DNA of 64,000 bases from Puniceicoccales bacterium Verruco_01 (lineage in GTDB: Bacteria > Verrucomicrobiota > Verrucomicrobiia > Opitutales > Oceanipulchritudinaceae), in contig LVBV01000018.1 of NCBI GenBank assembly GCA_001604565.1, forward strand, positions 62,001 to 126,000, written 5' to 3'. The notes below the pieces were generated by a model. The model made no database searches and was not told the DNA's origin. It saw nothing but the letters and a program-made list of their open reading frames with translations. The position numbers and the translations under genes are program-made. Numbering within the stretch: the stretch's first letter is position 1; every line of letters begins with the position of its first letter. Of the stretch, positions 1 through 9,847 are shown one piece after another.

Positions 1-2687
1 ACCGTCGTCTGCAAAAGGGACTCGAAACGCTTCTGGTTCTTGGGCAGATCCTCGCCGATGATGCGCTGGCGGACGGCCTCGAAGGGTGTGAAGAGGTCGC
101 TGTTGTAACCGGGAAGGGCGTAATCGACGGCGAGAAGATCCTTGAATTCCTCGTTCTCGGCATCGCGATGAAAGTCGCTCATCTGCCGCTTCTGAATCTC
201 GGCCTTGTTGTGGAAGCCGTCCTGTAGTTTGCGCCGCTCGCGGATCATCCGTTCCGATAGCGAGCGACGTTCCCCGTCCAGTTTGGACAGTTCCACTAGG
301 GGGAAGGCCAGCATCCCCGCGATTTCAGGATAGAGGGAGCGGAAGTCTCCAACGCGGGGATTTGCCCGGGCTTGTGTATCGAAGATCTCCACCACCCGGC
401 GACATTCCGCAGCGGCCTTGTCGTTTGCCCCCGCGCGCTCCTCAAGGGCGCCTTCCTGCTTGTTGAGCGCCTCCTTGCGGAGAAGCACGGCCTCCAGTTC
501 GCGCTCGGCCTGCTCCTTCTCTTTTTCCAGAGCTTTCAGGCTGTCGGAACTTTCCTGCAGGCGGCGCCGTTCGGCCTCCTTCTCCTCGATTTGTACCGCG
601 ACGTTCTGCCAGTCGATCCCGGAATAGTCGCCATATTCCTCCACAATCCGCCGCGCCGCGCCGATCCGCACGTCCAAAGCGTTGCGCTCGGCATTTAGGG
701 CATTGATGCCGTCTTCCGCGCGCGCGATCTGTGCCTGAAGGTGGCGAAGATTCGCCGCCAGCGCCGCGATCTTTTCCCGGTTGTCCCAGCCCAGAACGTA
801 GGAACTTGCGTCCTCCAGTTCCCTGCGGTCGTCCTTGCGGCGTTCCGTGCCCCGCTGCTTGATGAGGCCACGGATCGTCAGTGCGTTCTCCGCCTCGCGG
901 AAGCGCGCGAGCGTGTCCTCGCAGCAAATGTGGTCGAAACGGCGGGCGAGTTCCGACTCCAGCCATTCCCCGAGCGTCCCCTGCCCCGCCTTCACCTCCA
1001 GCTTCGCGGCGACACTCTCCGGATGCGCATTGGAACCGGAACGACTCATCCGCTCCGGCACCGCGTGATAGACGACGAGCCCCTTCTGGCGCGTCGAGTG
1101 CACGAAGGCGTCCACCTTCTCGCGAAGGTCCGCCCGCACAAGGAGGCACAGGGCGAAGGAATGTACGAGGCGCTCGACGGCCCCCGTCCAGCGCGCCTCT
1201 GACGAGCGCACCTGCACCAGTTCGCCGACGAAGGGCAGATCCCCGGACTTCAGCCCGAGTCTCTCGGCGATGAAGTCGCGAGATTTCAGGTTCTCGACGG
1301 GAATGTTGCTCTGGCGCTCCATGAGGGAACGCTGCTCGCCCTCCAATACCTCCCTCTCCTTGCAGAGCTCGTTACGCTTGAGTTGCTGGCCTGGCAGTTC
1401 CCGCTCCTCGATCGCGCCCTTGCGTTTCGCAAGGGCCGGGACTTCTTCATCGCACGAGCGCAGGATCGCCGCATGCGCAAGCTCGTCACCGGCGGGCTGG
1501 TTGGGCCGCCACTTCGCGAGCAATCGCTCGAAGGCATCGCGCGACTTCTTGCGCGCGAGTTTTTCCACCTCAAGCGTCTTAAGCAGATCCGCGAGGGCCC
1601 GCAGCCGCCGCCCATCCTCGCTGCCGGAAAGGCTCTCCTTGATCTCTTCGATCTTGCGGGAAAGTTCCGACGCTCTCGCCTCCACGATCGCCAGGTCCGC
1701 CTTGAGCTTCAGCGCCTCGGCATCGAGCCTGTCCTTCTGTTCCCGACGCAGGCGCAGCTCCTCCTCGGCGAAAAAGGGGTTCAGCACCTCCTCGCGCGTC
1801 CTGGCCTCGTCCAGGGCCTGCTGGAGTGCGATCAGCGCCTGATGGTCCTCGAAAATCCGGTCGAGCGCCGTCTTCTGGCGGGTCGCCAGTTCGATGCGGC
1901 GATTCGTGTCCCTGAGCTCCACGAAATTCCGCCTCAGTGTGTCGAGCCGCTCGGCGGAACCGCCGTCGTCCAGCATGTAGCGGCGGATGAACTCGGTCAG
2001 GGCCGGGATGTCCTTGATGCAGATCGCCTGATTGAAGATCTCCATCGGCGACTTGATCCTGTTCATGCAGAGCAGCTCGTGGAAGCGCTCCGAATAGGCC
2101 GTGAAAGAGTCGTGGATCGTCAGTCCCCGGTCCTCTTTGAGGACGCGGCGGAAGGCGGCGGGCGAGCCAAGGTCAGCGAACTCGGCGGCGATCGTCAGCC
2201 GGCGCTTCTCGGTGATGAAGATTTTGTCGATTCTGCCGGTCGTGTTCTGCCAGAGAACCTGCGCGAGGGTCACCCACGAGTTCAGGTCCTCGTTGAAAAA
2301 CGCGGCAAGGAGCACCGAATAATGCCCCACCTCCTTGCGCAGGTATTCCTTGCGTCCCTGACGGAGCGCGTCGTCGTGCTTTTCCGAATAGGCGCCCAGG
2401 ACATAGTCCTTTTCCGTGCGCTCGGTTCGCTCGTGCGACTGGCCCGCCTGATTGTAGTTACGCGTCTTGTTCGGGACAAGGAGCGTCAAAAGCGCATCCG
2501 CGAGAGTGGATTTGCCCGTGCCGTTGCCGCCCGTCAGGATGGCGGTGCGCCCATCGGGATGAATCGAGTACGGCGCTCCATGGAAGGTGCCCCAGTTGTA
2601 CACCGCCAGTTCGTGCAGACGGAACCCCGCGCGGTCCGCATCCGGGGAAAATTCCATCACATCCTGCATCATCGGCTCAGTTTGCAT
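1..2687 (-). CDS. jetC: Wadjet JetC / MksB-like SMC-family ATPase, 5' part only (C-terminus lies beyond window start)
   Basis: Reverse-strand frame is open from ATG at 2687 to the window edge; N-terminus reads MQTEPMMQDVMEFSPDADRAGFRLHELAVYNWGTFHG...ILTGGNGTGKSTLADALLTLLVPNKTRNYNQA (Walker A), followed by long charged coiled coil. Start overlaps the JetB-like stop. Confidence 0.88.
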   Translation of the reverse strand, partial: MQTEPMMQDVMEFSPDADRAGFRLHELAVYNWGTFHGAPYSIHPDGRTAILTGGNGTGKSTLADALLTLLVPNKTRNYNQAGQSHERTERTEKDYVLGAYSEKHDDALRQGRKEYLRKEVGHYSVLLAAFFNEDLNSWVTLAQVLWQNTTGRIDKIFITEKRRLTIAAEFADLGSPAAFRRVLKEDRGLTIHDSFTAYSERFHELLCMNRIKSPMEIFNQAICIKDIPALTEFIRRYMLDDGGSAERLDTLRRNFVELRDTNRRIELATRQKTALDRIFEDHQALIALQQALDEARTREEVLNPFFAEEELRLRREQKDRLDAEALKLKADLAIVEARASELSRKIEEIKESLSGSEDGRRLRALADLLKTLEVEKLARKKSRDAFERLLAKWRPNQPAGDELAHAAILRSCDEEVPALAKRKGAIEERELPGQQLKRNELCKEREVLEGEQRSLMERQSNIPVENLKSRDFIAERLGLKSGDLPFVGELVQVRSSEARWTGAVERLVHSFALCLLVRADLREKVDAFVHSTRQKGLVVYHAVPERMSRSGSNAHPESVAAKLEVKAGQGTLGEWLESELARRFDHICCEDTLARFREAENALTIRGLIKQRGTERRKDDRRELEDASSYVLGWDNREKIAALAANLRHLQAQIARAEDGINALNAERNALDVRIGAARRIVEEYGDYSGIDWQNVAVQIEEKEAERRRLQESSDSLKALEKEKEQAERELEAVLLRKEALNKQEGALEERAGANDKAAAECRRVVEIFDTQARANPRVGDFRSLYPEIAGMLAFPLVELSKLDGERRSLSERMIRERRKLQDGFHNKAEIQKRQMSDFHRDAENEEFKDLLAVDYALPGYNSDLFTPFEAVRQRIIGEDLPKNQKRFESLLQTT

Positions 2688-3321
2688 CGTCCGCTTCCTT
2701 CCCTTCCCCGGCAGTTTCGGCGGATTCCGCCTCCTGATCCCCCGCACCCTCCAGCCTCGCGCGCACCTCGGCGATCTTCTCCGGCGGGAGCTTGGCCTTG
2801 ATGATCGGCTCCACGCGGTAGATCGCCTCCGTCCGGTTCTTCATCGGGAGGATCAGGTTCAGCGCGTCGAAGCGCCGGATGAGGGCGAGCACGGCCTGAT
2901 GCAGAACCTTTTCGTTGTTCGCCGCAGCGGGCAGATACGGGCGCAGCATTTCGGTCAGCTCACCAAAATCCATGTACAGGGGACCATCGCCCCCCGGCGT
3001 CATCTCGTGGCGCAGGAGCCTCTCGCGAAGCAGGACAAGAAACACCGTCTGCGTGTAGGAAAGCGGCGTGCGGCGCAGGATGCGCGGCAGAGGCGCCATG
3101 CCGGACTCGGCCCAGCCCTCGGAATCCTCGTCGGGCATCTGCCGCAGGTAGGCGTATCCCGCGCCCTCGTCCAGGACGAGGAGGAGCCCCATCTCGGCAA
3201 AGTGCTGGCGCACACGGTCGAGCGAACCCTTCAGGGCCACCCAGTACTCGCTGTCGCTCTGGTAGATGGGGCCGACCGCCAGCTTTGCGAGGACGTGTCT
3301 GTGATTGATGCGGGCGTTCAT
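2677..3321 (-). CDS. jetB: Wadjet JetB / MksE-like protein (DUF4194)
   Basis: MNARINHRHVLAKLAVGPIYQSDSEYWVALKGSLDRVRQHFAEMGLLLVLDEGAGYAYLRQ...; ATGA overlap (3318-3321) with upstream gene; position between DUF3375-like and SMC-like genes. Confidence 0.85.
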   Translation of the reverse strand: MNARINHRHVLAKLAVGPIYQSDSEYWVALKGSLDRVRQHFAEMGLLLVLDEGAGYAYLRQMPDEDSEGWAESGMAPLPRILRRTPLSYTQTVFLVLLRERLLRHEMTPGGDGPLYMDFGELTEMLRPYLPAAANNEKVLHQAVLALIRRFDALNLILPMKNRTEAIYRVEPIIKAKLPPEKIAEVRARLEGAGDQEAESAETAGEGKEADDAN

Positions 3322-4775
3322 TGCTTCTGGAAAATGATGCGGTTCATGGTGGCAGCGCGGGGATGGCGTGGCCGGTTGAGGTCGATCTCCTCCTCGCGGG
3401 CGTCGTCGATCATGTGCCGGGGGTCGTCCGCCGCCACGGTCAGGTAGGCGACAAGATCCACCGCGCCATCGCGCAGGGGTTCGGTCTCCAAAAGCGTCGG
3501 GAGGGCGATCTGGTCGCATCCGGCTAGGTGACGAGCCACTGTGCGGCGGAAACGTTCGATATCGAGGGGCCTGCCGATGCGGCGCACCGCGTCGGCCACG
3601 TCGGCGTCGTTTTCCGCAGCGGCGTCCCCCATGCGGGCAAAGACGACTTCCTCGCGCCGCTCGTGGAAGGAAACCTCCATGAGGTTCGACCACGACACGC
3701 CCTCGTCGATCTCGATGAAATCGCCCTCCGGAGGCGTGTCGCGACGGGCGAGCATCGCCGCTTTGACCGCGGCGATGGAATCGAGGAGCCGGATCGAGTC
3801 CTGCGCGGCGTTTTCCTCCACCACGCGCCGGAGCTGGGCGGCGATGCGCAAATAGCTTTCCTGAACGATGCTCATGCGCGTATTGAGGCGCTCCATCAAG
3901 GTCTCGTACGCCTGTGCGTCGGCCCCGGCCTCGCGCGCCAGTCTCGCGGCGTCGGCGATCCATGCGTCGAGCGCCTCGCGGCTTTCGAGCGAACGGATGA
4001 TCTCGCGGAAACCGTAATAGCTCTTCCCCTGTTCGGAATTGCGCAGAGTCTCCCCCGCATCGAGGGCGAACATGACAATGTCGCCCTTAGAGCGCCCGCG
4101 CTTCAAGTGAATCTCCTGAATCTGCGCCGCCTGCTCCTTGAAGTGGTCCTCGATGGCGCGAAAGTCCGCCAGAAACGCCTCGATCATGTCCTCAAGGTCG
4201 ATGAGACGGTCCTTCACCTGCTCGGGCGAGAGCGTCACGGCCTTTCCCGTCGCGCGAATCTGCGCAATTTCCGCGTCGATGGCATCGCGTTTGGCCAGCA
4301 GAGTCGCCTCGCGGGCGCGGGGATCGTCGCGGGTCTGCTCGTAGAGCATCTTGAATTCGTTGAAAATGCGGGCGAAGCGGGACTCCGTCGTCACATGGCC
4401 CACCCTCTCGCCCGTCCGCAGTTCCCGTAGCCACTGGAGGACCTTTTCGCTGTGGCGAGTCAGTTGGTACACATAGCAGCCGCCCTCGGGAGAAAAGACC
4501 TTCCGCAAATACCCGTGCGTATCCCGGCACCAAAGGTTGAGGTAGAGCCGCGCCCGGTTGTCCGCCGTTTCCCCGACGGTCTCCGGGTCCTCGCCCGCGC
4601 CGTTCAGTTGAAGGTATTTCTCCAGCAGCAGCTCCAGATCCTCCTCCTCGACGGTCTGGCGGTTGGCCTCCTTGAAGGCGTCCTCCAAAAAGCCGAGGAC
4701 GAGCGGCGCATTCCTGGCGGAAACCAGCCGAAGCGTCAGCGAGTCACGAAACAGGCTTTCAATCGCGTCAGCCAT
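3318..4775 (-). CDS. jetA: Wadjet JetA / MksF-like protein (DUF3375)
   Basis: 485 aa, MADAIESLFRDSLTLRLVSARNAPLVLGFLEDAFKEANRQTVEEEDLELLLEKYL...; first gene of the three-gene overlapping set. Confidence 0.87.
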   Translation of the reverse strand: MADAIESLFRDSLTLRLVSARNAPLVLGFLEDAFKEANRQTVEEEDLELLLEKYLQLNGAGEDPETVGETADNRARLYLNLWCRDTHGYLRKVFSPEGGCYVYQLTRHSEKVLQWLRELRTGERVGHVTTESRFARIFNEFKMLYEQTRDDPRAREATLLAKRDAIDAEIAQIRATGKAVTLSPEQVKDRLIDLEDMIEAFLADFRAIEDHFKEQAAQIQEIHLKRGRSKGDIVMFALDAGETLRNSEQGKSYYGFREIIRSLESREALDAWIADAARLAREAGADAQAYETLMERLNTRMSIVQESYLRIAAQLRRVVEENAAQDSIRLLDSIAAVKAAMLARRDTPPEGDFIEIDEGVSWSNLMEVSFHERREEVVFARMGDAAAENDADVADAVRRIGRPLDIERFRRTVARHLAGCDQIALPTLLETEPLRDGAVDLVAYLTVAADDPRHMIDDAREEEIDLNRPRHPRAATMNRIIFQKQ

Positions 4776-4887
4776 GAGTGTCCGCCATCCTGAAGGCAGT
4801 CAACGTGATGTCAAACGTTCCCCGTCCCGGGGCCGGAACGGCATCCGGAATGCATCCGGATGACGCTATTGCGGTTTGGCGCGCCGG

Positions 4888-6018
4888 TCACGCCACGATG
4901 CCGCCGCCGGAGAGGAAGATGCCCTTGAGGTTCATCTCCAGCGCGCGCGGATTCGGCGAGACGGCGAGGGCATCGTTCTTGGCGACGATCCCGGCCTTCA
5001 CGAGGCGGTACAGGTCCGCATTGAAGGTGCGCGAGCCCGCCTGGCCGCCCGCCTCCACCACCTGCGGAATTTTCTCGAAGGCGCCGTCCTCGATGGTCTT
5101 GCGGCCCACCGCGTCCATCGCGAAGACCTCGACGACGGGCACGCGTCCGCCGCCTTCCAGCTTGGGCACGAGCATCTGCGTGATCGTGGCCTTGAGCGAC
5201 GAGGCGATCTGCCGGCGCATCCCGTGGTGCATCTCCGGCGGGAAGAACTCAAAAAGCCGCTGGACGGCCTGCTGGGCGCTGCCGCTGTGCAGGGTGCCGA
5301 AGACAAGGTGCCCTGTCTCCGCCGCGCCGAGGGCGGTCTCGAAGGTGTCGCGATCGCGCATCTCGCCGACGAGAATGATGTCCGGGTCCTGCCGCAGCAC
5401 CGCACGCATGCCGAGGGCGAAGCTCGGGGTGTCGATCCCCACCTCGCGCTGGTTGAAGATGCTCTTGTCGTCCTCGTAATTGAATTCGATGGGGTCCTCC
5501 AGCGTCACGATGTGACGCTCGTGCCGGTGGTTGATCCAGTCGAGCATCGCGGCGAGGGTGGAGCTTTTGCCGGAGCCCGTGGGGCCGCAGACTAGGACGA
5601 TGCCGTCCTTCTCCGCGCAGAGGCGCTCGAAGATCGCCGGATCGTGGTTCAATTCCGCAAAAGTGGGCGGATTGTCCTTCACATGGCGGAAGACGAGACT
5701 CGGAACGCCCCGCTGGTGGAAGGCACTCACGCGGAAGCGCCCGATGCCGACGGCCTCGTAACTGAAGTCCGCCTGCATTTCCTCGCGCCAAGAGGTTGCG
5801 ATCTGCCTGGGCACGGCGGCGGCCACGAAGGCGTAGATCTGGGCGCTTGTCAGCTTCTCCATCTCCACGGGCTTGATCCGCCCGGAGATGCGCAGGTACG
5901 CGGGACAGGCGCTTTTCACATGCACGTCACTCGCGCCGCTTTCCACGGCCATGCGCAGGATTCGATCGAAAAGGAGCAACGGATCGTACGGATCGCTCAC
6001 GAAGGCATTGTGCAACAT
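4888..6018 (-). CDS. pilT: PilT-family type IV pilus retraction ATPase
   Basis: ASDVHVKSACPAYLRISGRI, GPTGSGKSSTLAAMLDWIN (Walker A), LRQDPDIILVGEMRDRDT, TGHLVFGTLHSGSA. Start taken at MLHNAFVSD. Confidence 0.9.
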   Translation of the reverse strand: MLHNAFVSDPYDPLLLFDRILRMAVESGASDVHVKSACPAYLRISGRIKPVEMEKLTSAQIYAFVAAAVPRQIATSWREEMQADFSYEAVGIGRFRVSAFHQRGVPSLVFRHVKDNPPTFAELNHDPAIFERLCAEKDGIVLVCGPTGSGKSSTLAAMLDWINHRHERHIVTLEDPIEFNYEDDKSIFNQREVGIDTPSFALGMRAVLRQDPDIILVGEMRDRDTFETALGAAETGHLVFGTLHSGSAQQAVQRLFEFFPPEMHHGMRRQIASSLKATITQMLVPKLEGGGRVPVVEVFAMDAVGRKTIEDGAFEKIPQVVEAGGQAGSRTFNADLYRLVKAGIVAKNDALAVSPNPRALEMNLKGIFLSGGGIVA

Positions 6019-6122
6019 AGGCGCCCTGCCTGCGAGCGGGAAATCGGTCAGGGCTTTGTAAAACGTATTGGCACATACAATGTTGAAAAAACACGCCAAA
6101 CCCTGTTTTCTATCCCCTCAGC

Positions 6123-7010
6123 ATGGACCAAACACGCTATCAGGGAGTATTCACGGCACTTGTGACGCCGATGGTGAACGGCCGCATCGCATGGAGCGAG
6201 CTGGACGCCCTCGTCGAGAGACAGATCGAGGCCGGGATCGACGGACTTGTCCCCGTGGGGACGACCGGCGAATCGCCGACCGTGAGCATGGACGAGCACG
6301 TCGAGATCGTCCGCCACGTCGTGAAGAAGGCCGCCGGTCGCGTGCCGGTCATCGCCGGAGCGGGGGCAAACTCCACCGACGAGGCGCTGCACCTGACGCG
6401 CGAGTGCGATCGTGCGGGCGCGGACGCGCTCCTGCAGGTGACGCCGTACTACAACAAGCCCTCGCAGGAAGGCCTGCTCCGCCACTTCGGCGCCATTGCC
6501 GAGGCCACGAAGAAGCCCATTGTCCTTTACTCGATTCCCGGACGCGCCGTGATCGAAGTGGCCATCCCCACCCTCGTGAAACTCGTGGAGCGCCACGAGA
6601 ATATCCGCACGATCAAGGAGGCTGGCGGACGGGTTTTCCGCGCGAGCCAGATGATCGACGCCCTCGGGGACAAGATCACGGTTCTTTCCGGCGAGGACGA
6701 GCACACCGTCCCGTACCTGTCCGTCGGCGCGACGGGCGTCATCAGCGTGGCCTCGAACGTCGTTCCCGAGGCGATGGTGAAGATGGTACACGCGGCCCTC
6801 GCGGGTGATTACGCCACGGCGCGCGCCATGCACCAGAAGCTCTATCCCCTCTTCCGCGACCTCTTCGTCGAGCCGAGTCCCGCGCCCTGCAAGTACGCGA
6901 TGGTCAAGGCCGGGATCATCTCTTCCGATTGTGTACGCCTGCCGCTTGCGGAGCTTTCCGCAGCCTCGCGTCCGCTTCTGGATTCCTCCCTCGCAAAAGC
7001 CCTCGCCTAA
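6123..7010 (+). CDS. dapA: 4-hydroxy-tetrahydrodipicolinate synthase
   Basis: MDQTRYQGVFTALVTPM..., PVGTTGESPT, PYYNKPSQEG, TIKEAGG motifs. Confidence 0.95.
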   Translation: MDQTRYQGVFTALVTPMVNGRIAWSELDALVERQIEAGIDGLVPVGTTGESPTVSMDEHVEIVRHVVKKAAGRVPVIAGAGANSTDEALHLTRECDRAGADALLQVTPYYNKPSQEGLLRHFGAIAEATKKPIVLYSIPGRAVIEVAIPTLVKLVERHENIRTIKEAGGRVFRASQMIDALGDKITVLSGEDEHTVPYLSVGATGVISVASNVVPEAMVKMVHAALAGDYATARAMHQKLYPLFRDLFVEPSPAPCKYAMVKAGIISSDCVRLPLAELSAASRPLLDSSLAKALA

Positions 7011-7020
7011 AGACACGCAT

Positions 7021-7755
7021 ATGGCCGTCAAAATCCTTCTCAACGGTGCCAAAGGGCGCATGGGCCAGACGATCACCCGCGTGAGCCCGGAATTTGGCGC
7101 GGAAGTGGTCGCCGGCGTGGACATCGGCGACGATCCCGCGCCGTTCGTGGCGCAGGCCGATGTCGTCGTGGACTTCAGCTTCCACACGGCGACGCTCGCC
7201 ATCGCCGAGCTTGCCGCCGCAAACGGCAAGGCGCTTGTCGTCGGGACGACCGGGCACACCGCCGAGGAACGCGCCGCGATCCTCGCCCTCGCGGCCAAGG
7301 TGCCGATGATCTACACGAGCAATTACTCGATCGGCGTCAACGTCCTCTACCACCTTGTCGGCAAGGCCGCGAAGATCCTCGGACCGGAGTTCAACCCCGA
7401 GGTGGTGGAGATGCACCACAATTTGAAGAAGGACGCCCCGAGCGGCACAGCGGAGGAGATCGTGAAAATCATCCGCGACTCCCGTGCCATTCCGGCGGAC
7501 CATGTGAAGAACGGACGCTCCGGCATGACCGGTGCAAGGCCCGTTGACGAGATCGGCGTCCACGCCCTGCGCGGCGGGGACGTGGTGGGCGACCACACGG
7601 TGATCTTCGCGGGACCCGGCGAGCGAGTCGAGCTGGCCCACAAGGCGGGCGACCGCGCCATCCTCGCACGCGGCGCCGTCCGCGCGGCGGTGTGGCTGGC
7701 CGGCAAAAAGCCCGGCCAGTACGGCATGAAGGACGTGCTGGGCCTGGCGGACTAA
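7021..7755 (+). CDS. dapB: 4-hydroxy-tetrahydrodipicolinate reductase
   Basis: MAVKILLNGAKGRMGQTI, VVGTTGHT, MHHNLKKDAPSGTA motifs. Confidence 0.95.
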   Translation: MAVKILLNGAKGRMGQTITRVSPEFGAEVVAGVDIGDDPAPFVAQADVVVDFSFHTATLAIAELAAANGKALVVGTTGHTAEERAAILALAAKVPMIYTSNYSIGVNVLYHLVGKAAKILGPEFNPEVVEMHHNLKKDAPSGTAEEIVKIIRDSRAIPADHVKNGRSGMTGARPVDEIGVHALRGGDVVGDHTVIFAGPGERVELAHKAGDRAILARGAVRAAVWLAGKKPGQYGMKDVLGLAD

Positions 7756-7843
7756 ACGACCTCTTCCCTTCAGCCGATTCGGAAATGCCGTACCCTTGCC
7801 GATTTTGTTTGAAAGGCCGGGTGAATCGGGCAGAGTGCGAGGC

Positions 7844-7939
7844 GGCCGGGTCCTGTGCAACGACGGACCGGTGAACCCCGCCAGGGCCGGAAGGCAGCAA
7901 CGGTAGCCGGAAAAATCGTGTGCCGCAGGGTGCCTGGCC
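7844..7939 (+). ncRNA. ffs: Small bacterial signal recognition particle RNA (4.5S)
   Basis: Conserved core GGTGAACCCCGCCAGGGCCGGAAGGCAGCAACGGTAGCC with terminal stem GGCCGGGTCCTG / CAGGGTGCCTGGCC; followed by ACTTTTTG. Lies immediately upstream of dnaX. Confidence 0.93.
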
Positions 7940-8060
7940 ACTTTTTGTGTACGGACGGGACGCGCCGCCCGAATTGGGAACGTTTGCCGAAAGATTCCGA
8001 GACAAATCCCACAAACCCTTGACCGTCCGGGGTGTCGATGGGATACTCGGTTCCATCCCC

Positions 8061-9215
8061 ATGAGCGAAGGCTACCAGGTCATCGCGCGCCGCTGGCGCC
8101 CGAAGCAGTTCGACGAAATCGTCGGGCAGGACCATATTGTGCGGACGCTCAAGAACGCCATCGCGAAGAACCGCATCGCGCACGCCTACCTGTTCGTCGG
8201 CCCGCGCGGCACGGGGAAGACGAGCACGGCCCGCATCTTCGCCAAGGCCCTGAACGCCGAGGGCGGCCCCTCCGCCACGCCGGACGACAATTCGGCGACG
8301 GCCAAGGCCATCATGGCGGGCAACTGCATGGACGTGATCGAGATCGACGGCGCCTCGAACAATTCCGTCGATCAGGTGCGCGATTTGCGCGAGGACTGCC
8401 AGTACGCGCCCGGCCAGTGCACCTACAAGATCTACATCATCGACGAGGTCCACATGCTCTCGGCGGCGGCCTTCAACGCGCTTCTCAAGACGCTGGAGGA
8501 GCCCCCGCCGCACGTAAAATTCATCTTTGCGACGACCGAGGCCGCGAAATTGCTCCCAACCATCGTCTCGCGCTGCCAGAGGTTTGAATTCAGGCCGATT
8601 GCCGACGAACTCATCGCCAAGCGCCTCGGGGAGATCGCGGTGGCGGAAAAAATCGCCGTCTCGCCGGAGGCCCTCGCGGCCATTGCGCGCCTTGCCTGCG
8701 GAGGCATGCGCGACGCACAGAGCATCCTCGACCAGATGATCTCCTTCTGCGGGGAGAACATTTCCGAAAACGACGTGATGGACGTGTACGGACTGGCGAG
8801 CACGCAGACCATCCGCGACCTTGCCGGTGCCATCGCCTCGGGCGACTTCCCGCAGATCGCCAAGGCGGCGGAAACACTTTCCGACGAGGGGCGCGACCTG
8901 TACCGCGTGGTGAGCGACCTTTCCGCCATTGCGCGCGAGGCGTTGCTCGACGCCATCAAAAACGGTGGGCGAAGCACACTCCTTGGCCGTGACATGGCGA
9001 CCGAAAGCCTGCTCCGCATGCAGGAGGCGCTGAATGCGGGCGCCGTGGCCGTGCAGAAGGGGCTGTCGGAGCGCGTCAATTTCGAGGTCGCCCTCTTCAG
9101 CGCCGCCGAGGCCGCGAAGAGCCGCGCCATCGACGAGGTGATCCGGGCCCTATCCGGCATCGCGGAGTCTCTGCCCGAGGGGCCGGCTCAAAAAAAAACG
9201 GCCCTGACAGCGTAG
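8061..9215 (+). CDS. dnaX: DNA polymerase III subunit DnaX, 0-frame (gamma-like, 384 aa) product
   Basis: [30 protein letters not shown]...[18 protein letters not shown]...[35 protein letters not shown]. Confidence 0.95.
   Translation: MSEGYQVIARRWRPKQFDEIVGQDHIVRTLKNAIAKNRIAHAYLFVGPRGTGKTSTARIFAKALNAEGGPSATPDDNSATAKAIMAGNCMDVIEIDGASNNSVDQVRDLREDCQYAPGQCTYKIYIIDEVHMLSAAAFNALLKTLEEPPPHVKFIFATTEAAKLLPTIVSRCQRFEFRPIADELIAKRLGEIAVAEKIAVSPEALAAIARLACGGMRDAQSILDQMISFCGENISENDVMDVYGLASTQTIRDLAGAIASGDFPQIAKAAETLSDEGRDLYRVVSDLSAIAREALLDAIKNGGRSTLLGRDMATESLLRMQEALNAGAVAVQKGLSERVNFEVALFSAAEAAKSRAIDEVIRALSGIAESLPEGPAQKKTALTA
9190..9198 (+). promoter_or_regulatory. A9 slippery run in dnaX; candidate programmed -1 frameshift or transcriptional slippage site
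   Basis: GGCTC-AAAAAAAAA-CGG; 0 frame ends at TAG 9213-9215, -1 frame stays open to 9841. AGGGG (9178-9182) lies just upstream. Confidence 0.75.
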
Positions 9216-9841
9216 CGGCTGCCCCAATGCCGGAAGCGCCGCGCCCCTTCCCGTCCCAACCTTCGCGGGAAAAGGAACCGGCGAAAACTGCGCCGCAACC
9301 CGTACCCAAGCAGGAAAAACCGGTCCCCGTCCGGCACGCGGAGGAGCCCGCGGTCATTCCGCCATCTGAGGAACTTTCCGTTTCCGGAAAATCCCCCGCC
9401 GAACAACTCGCGCCAAAGGCTTTCTCCATCGCGGACCTGCCGCCTCCCATGCCTGCCGCCGAGGATTCCGACGGCGAGGACGATGAGGCCGACAGCGAGG
9501 AGGGAGACACGGAAGCGGCACACGCCCCCACCCCGGCTCCTGGGACAGAGAACCGCGAGGAGACCGACCGCTGGGCCGGAACCATGGCCCGCGAGTGGGA
9601 GGAATCGGACGACGAGGGGGATTCTTCTTCCTCAAGGCCGCCCGCGCGGCCCCTCGCTCCGGCAAAAACGCTCCTGCCAAAGCGAGAGCCAGAAAAACCG
9701 GTGCACCTCATGAGTCTTGCCGAGGCCGCCGCGAGCATCCCGCCGGACGCCGCGCAGTACCTCCGGACCCAGCTCCGAACAGAAATCACCAAAGTCCGCC
9801 CCTACAAACCCACGCGCATCAGCCGCAATGCGGGAGTGTAG
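9197..9841 (+). CDS. DnaX tau-like C-terminal extension, in the -1 frame relative to dnaX
   Basis: The -1 frame after the A9 run reads [34 protein letters not shown]... with no stop until 9841; Pro/Glu/Asp-rich linker then a compact C-terminus. Confidence 0.7.
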   Translation, partial: NGPDSVAAAPMPEAPRPFPSQPSREKEPAKTAPQPVPKQEKPVPVRHAEEPAVIPPSEELSVSGKSPAEQLAPKAFSIADLPPPMPAAEDSDGEDDEADSEEGDTEAAHAPTPAPGTENREETDRWAGTMAREWEESDDEGDSSSSRPPARPLAPAKTLLPKREPEKPVHLMSLAEAAASIPPDAAQYLRTQLRTEITKVRPYKPTRISRNAGV

Positions 9842-9847
9842 CGCCGC

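Noticed and set aside
372-1149. Several small ORFs near the left edge
   Set aside because: All overlap the continuous - strand JetC-like frame, which is open to the window edge and so not listed in the ORF track.
9181-9215. dnaX as a simple frameshifted pseudogene
   Set aside because: Kept as a finding because the break falls exactly in an A9 run with known precedent for programmed slippage; an assembly error is still possible and is listed as a check.
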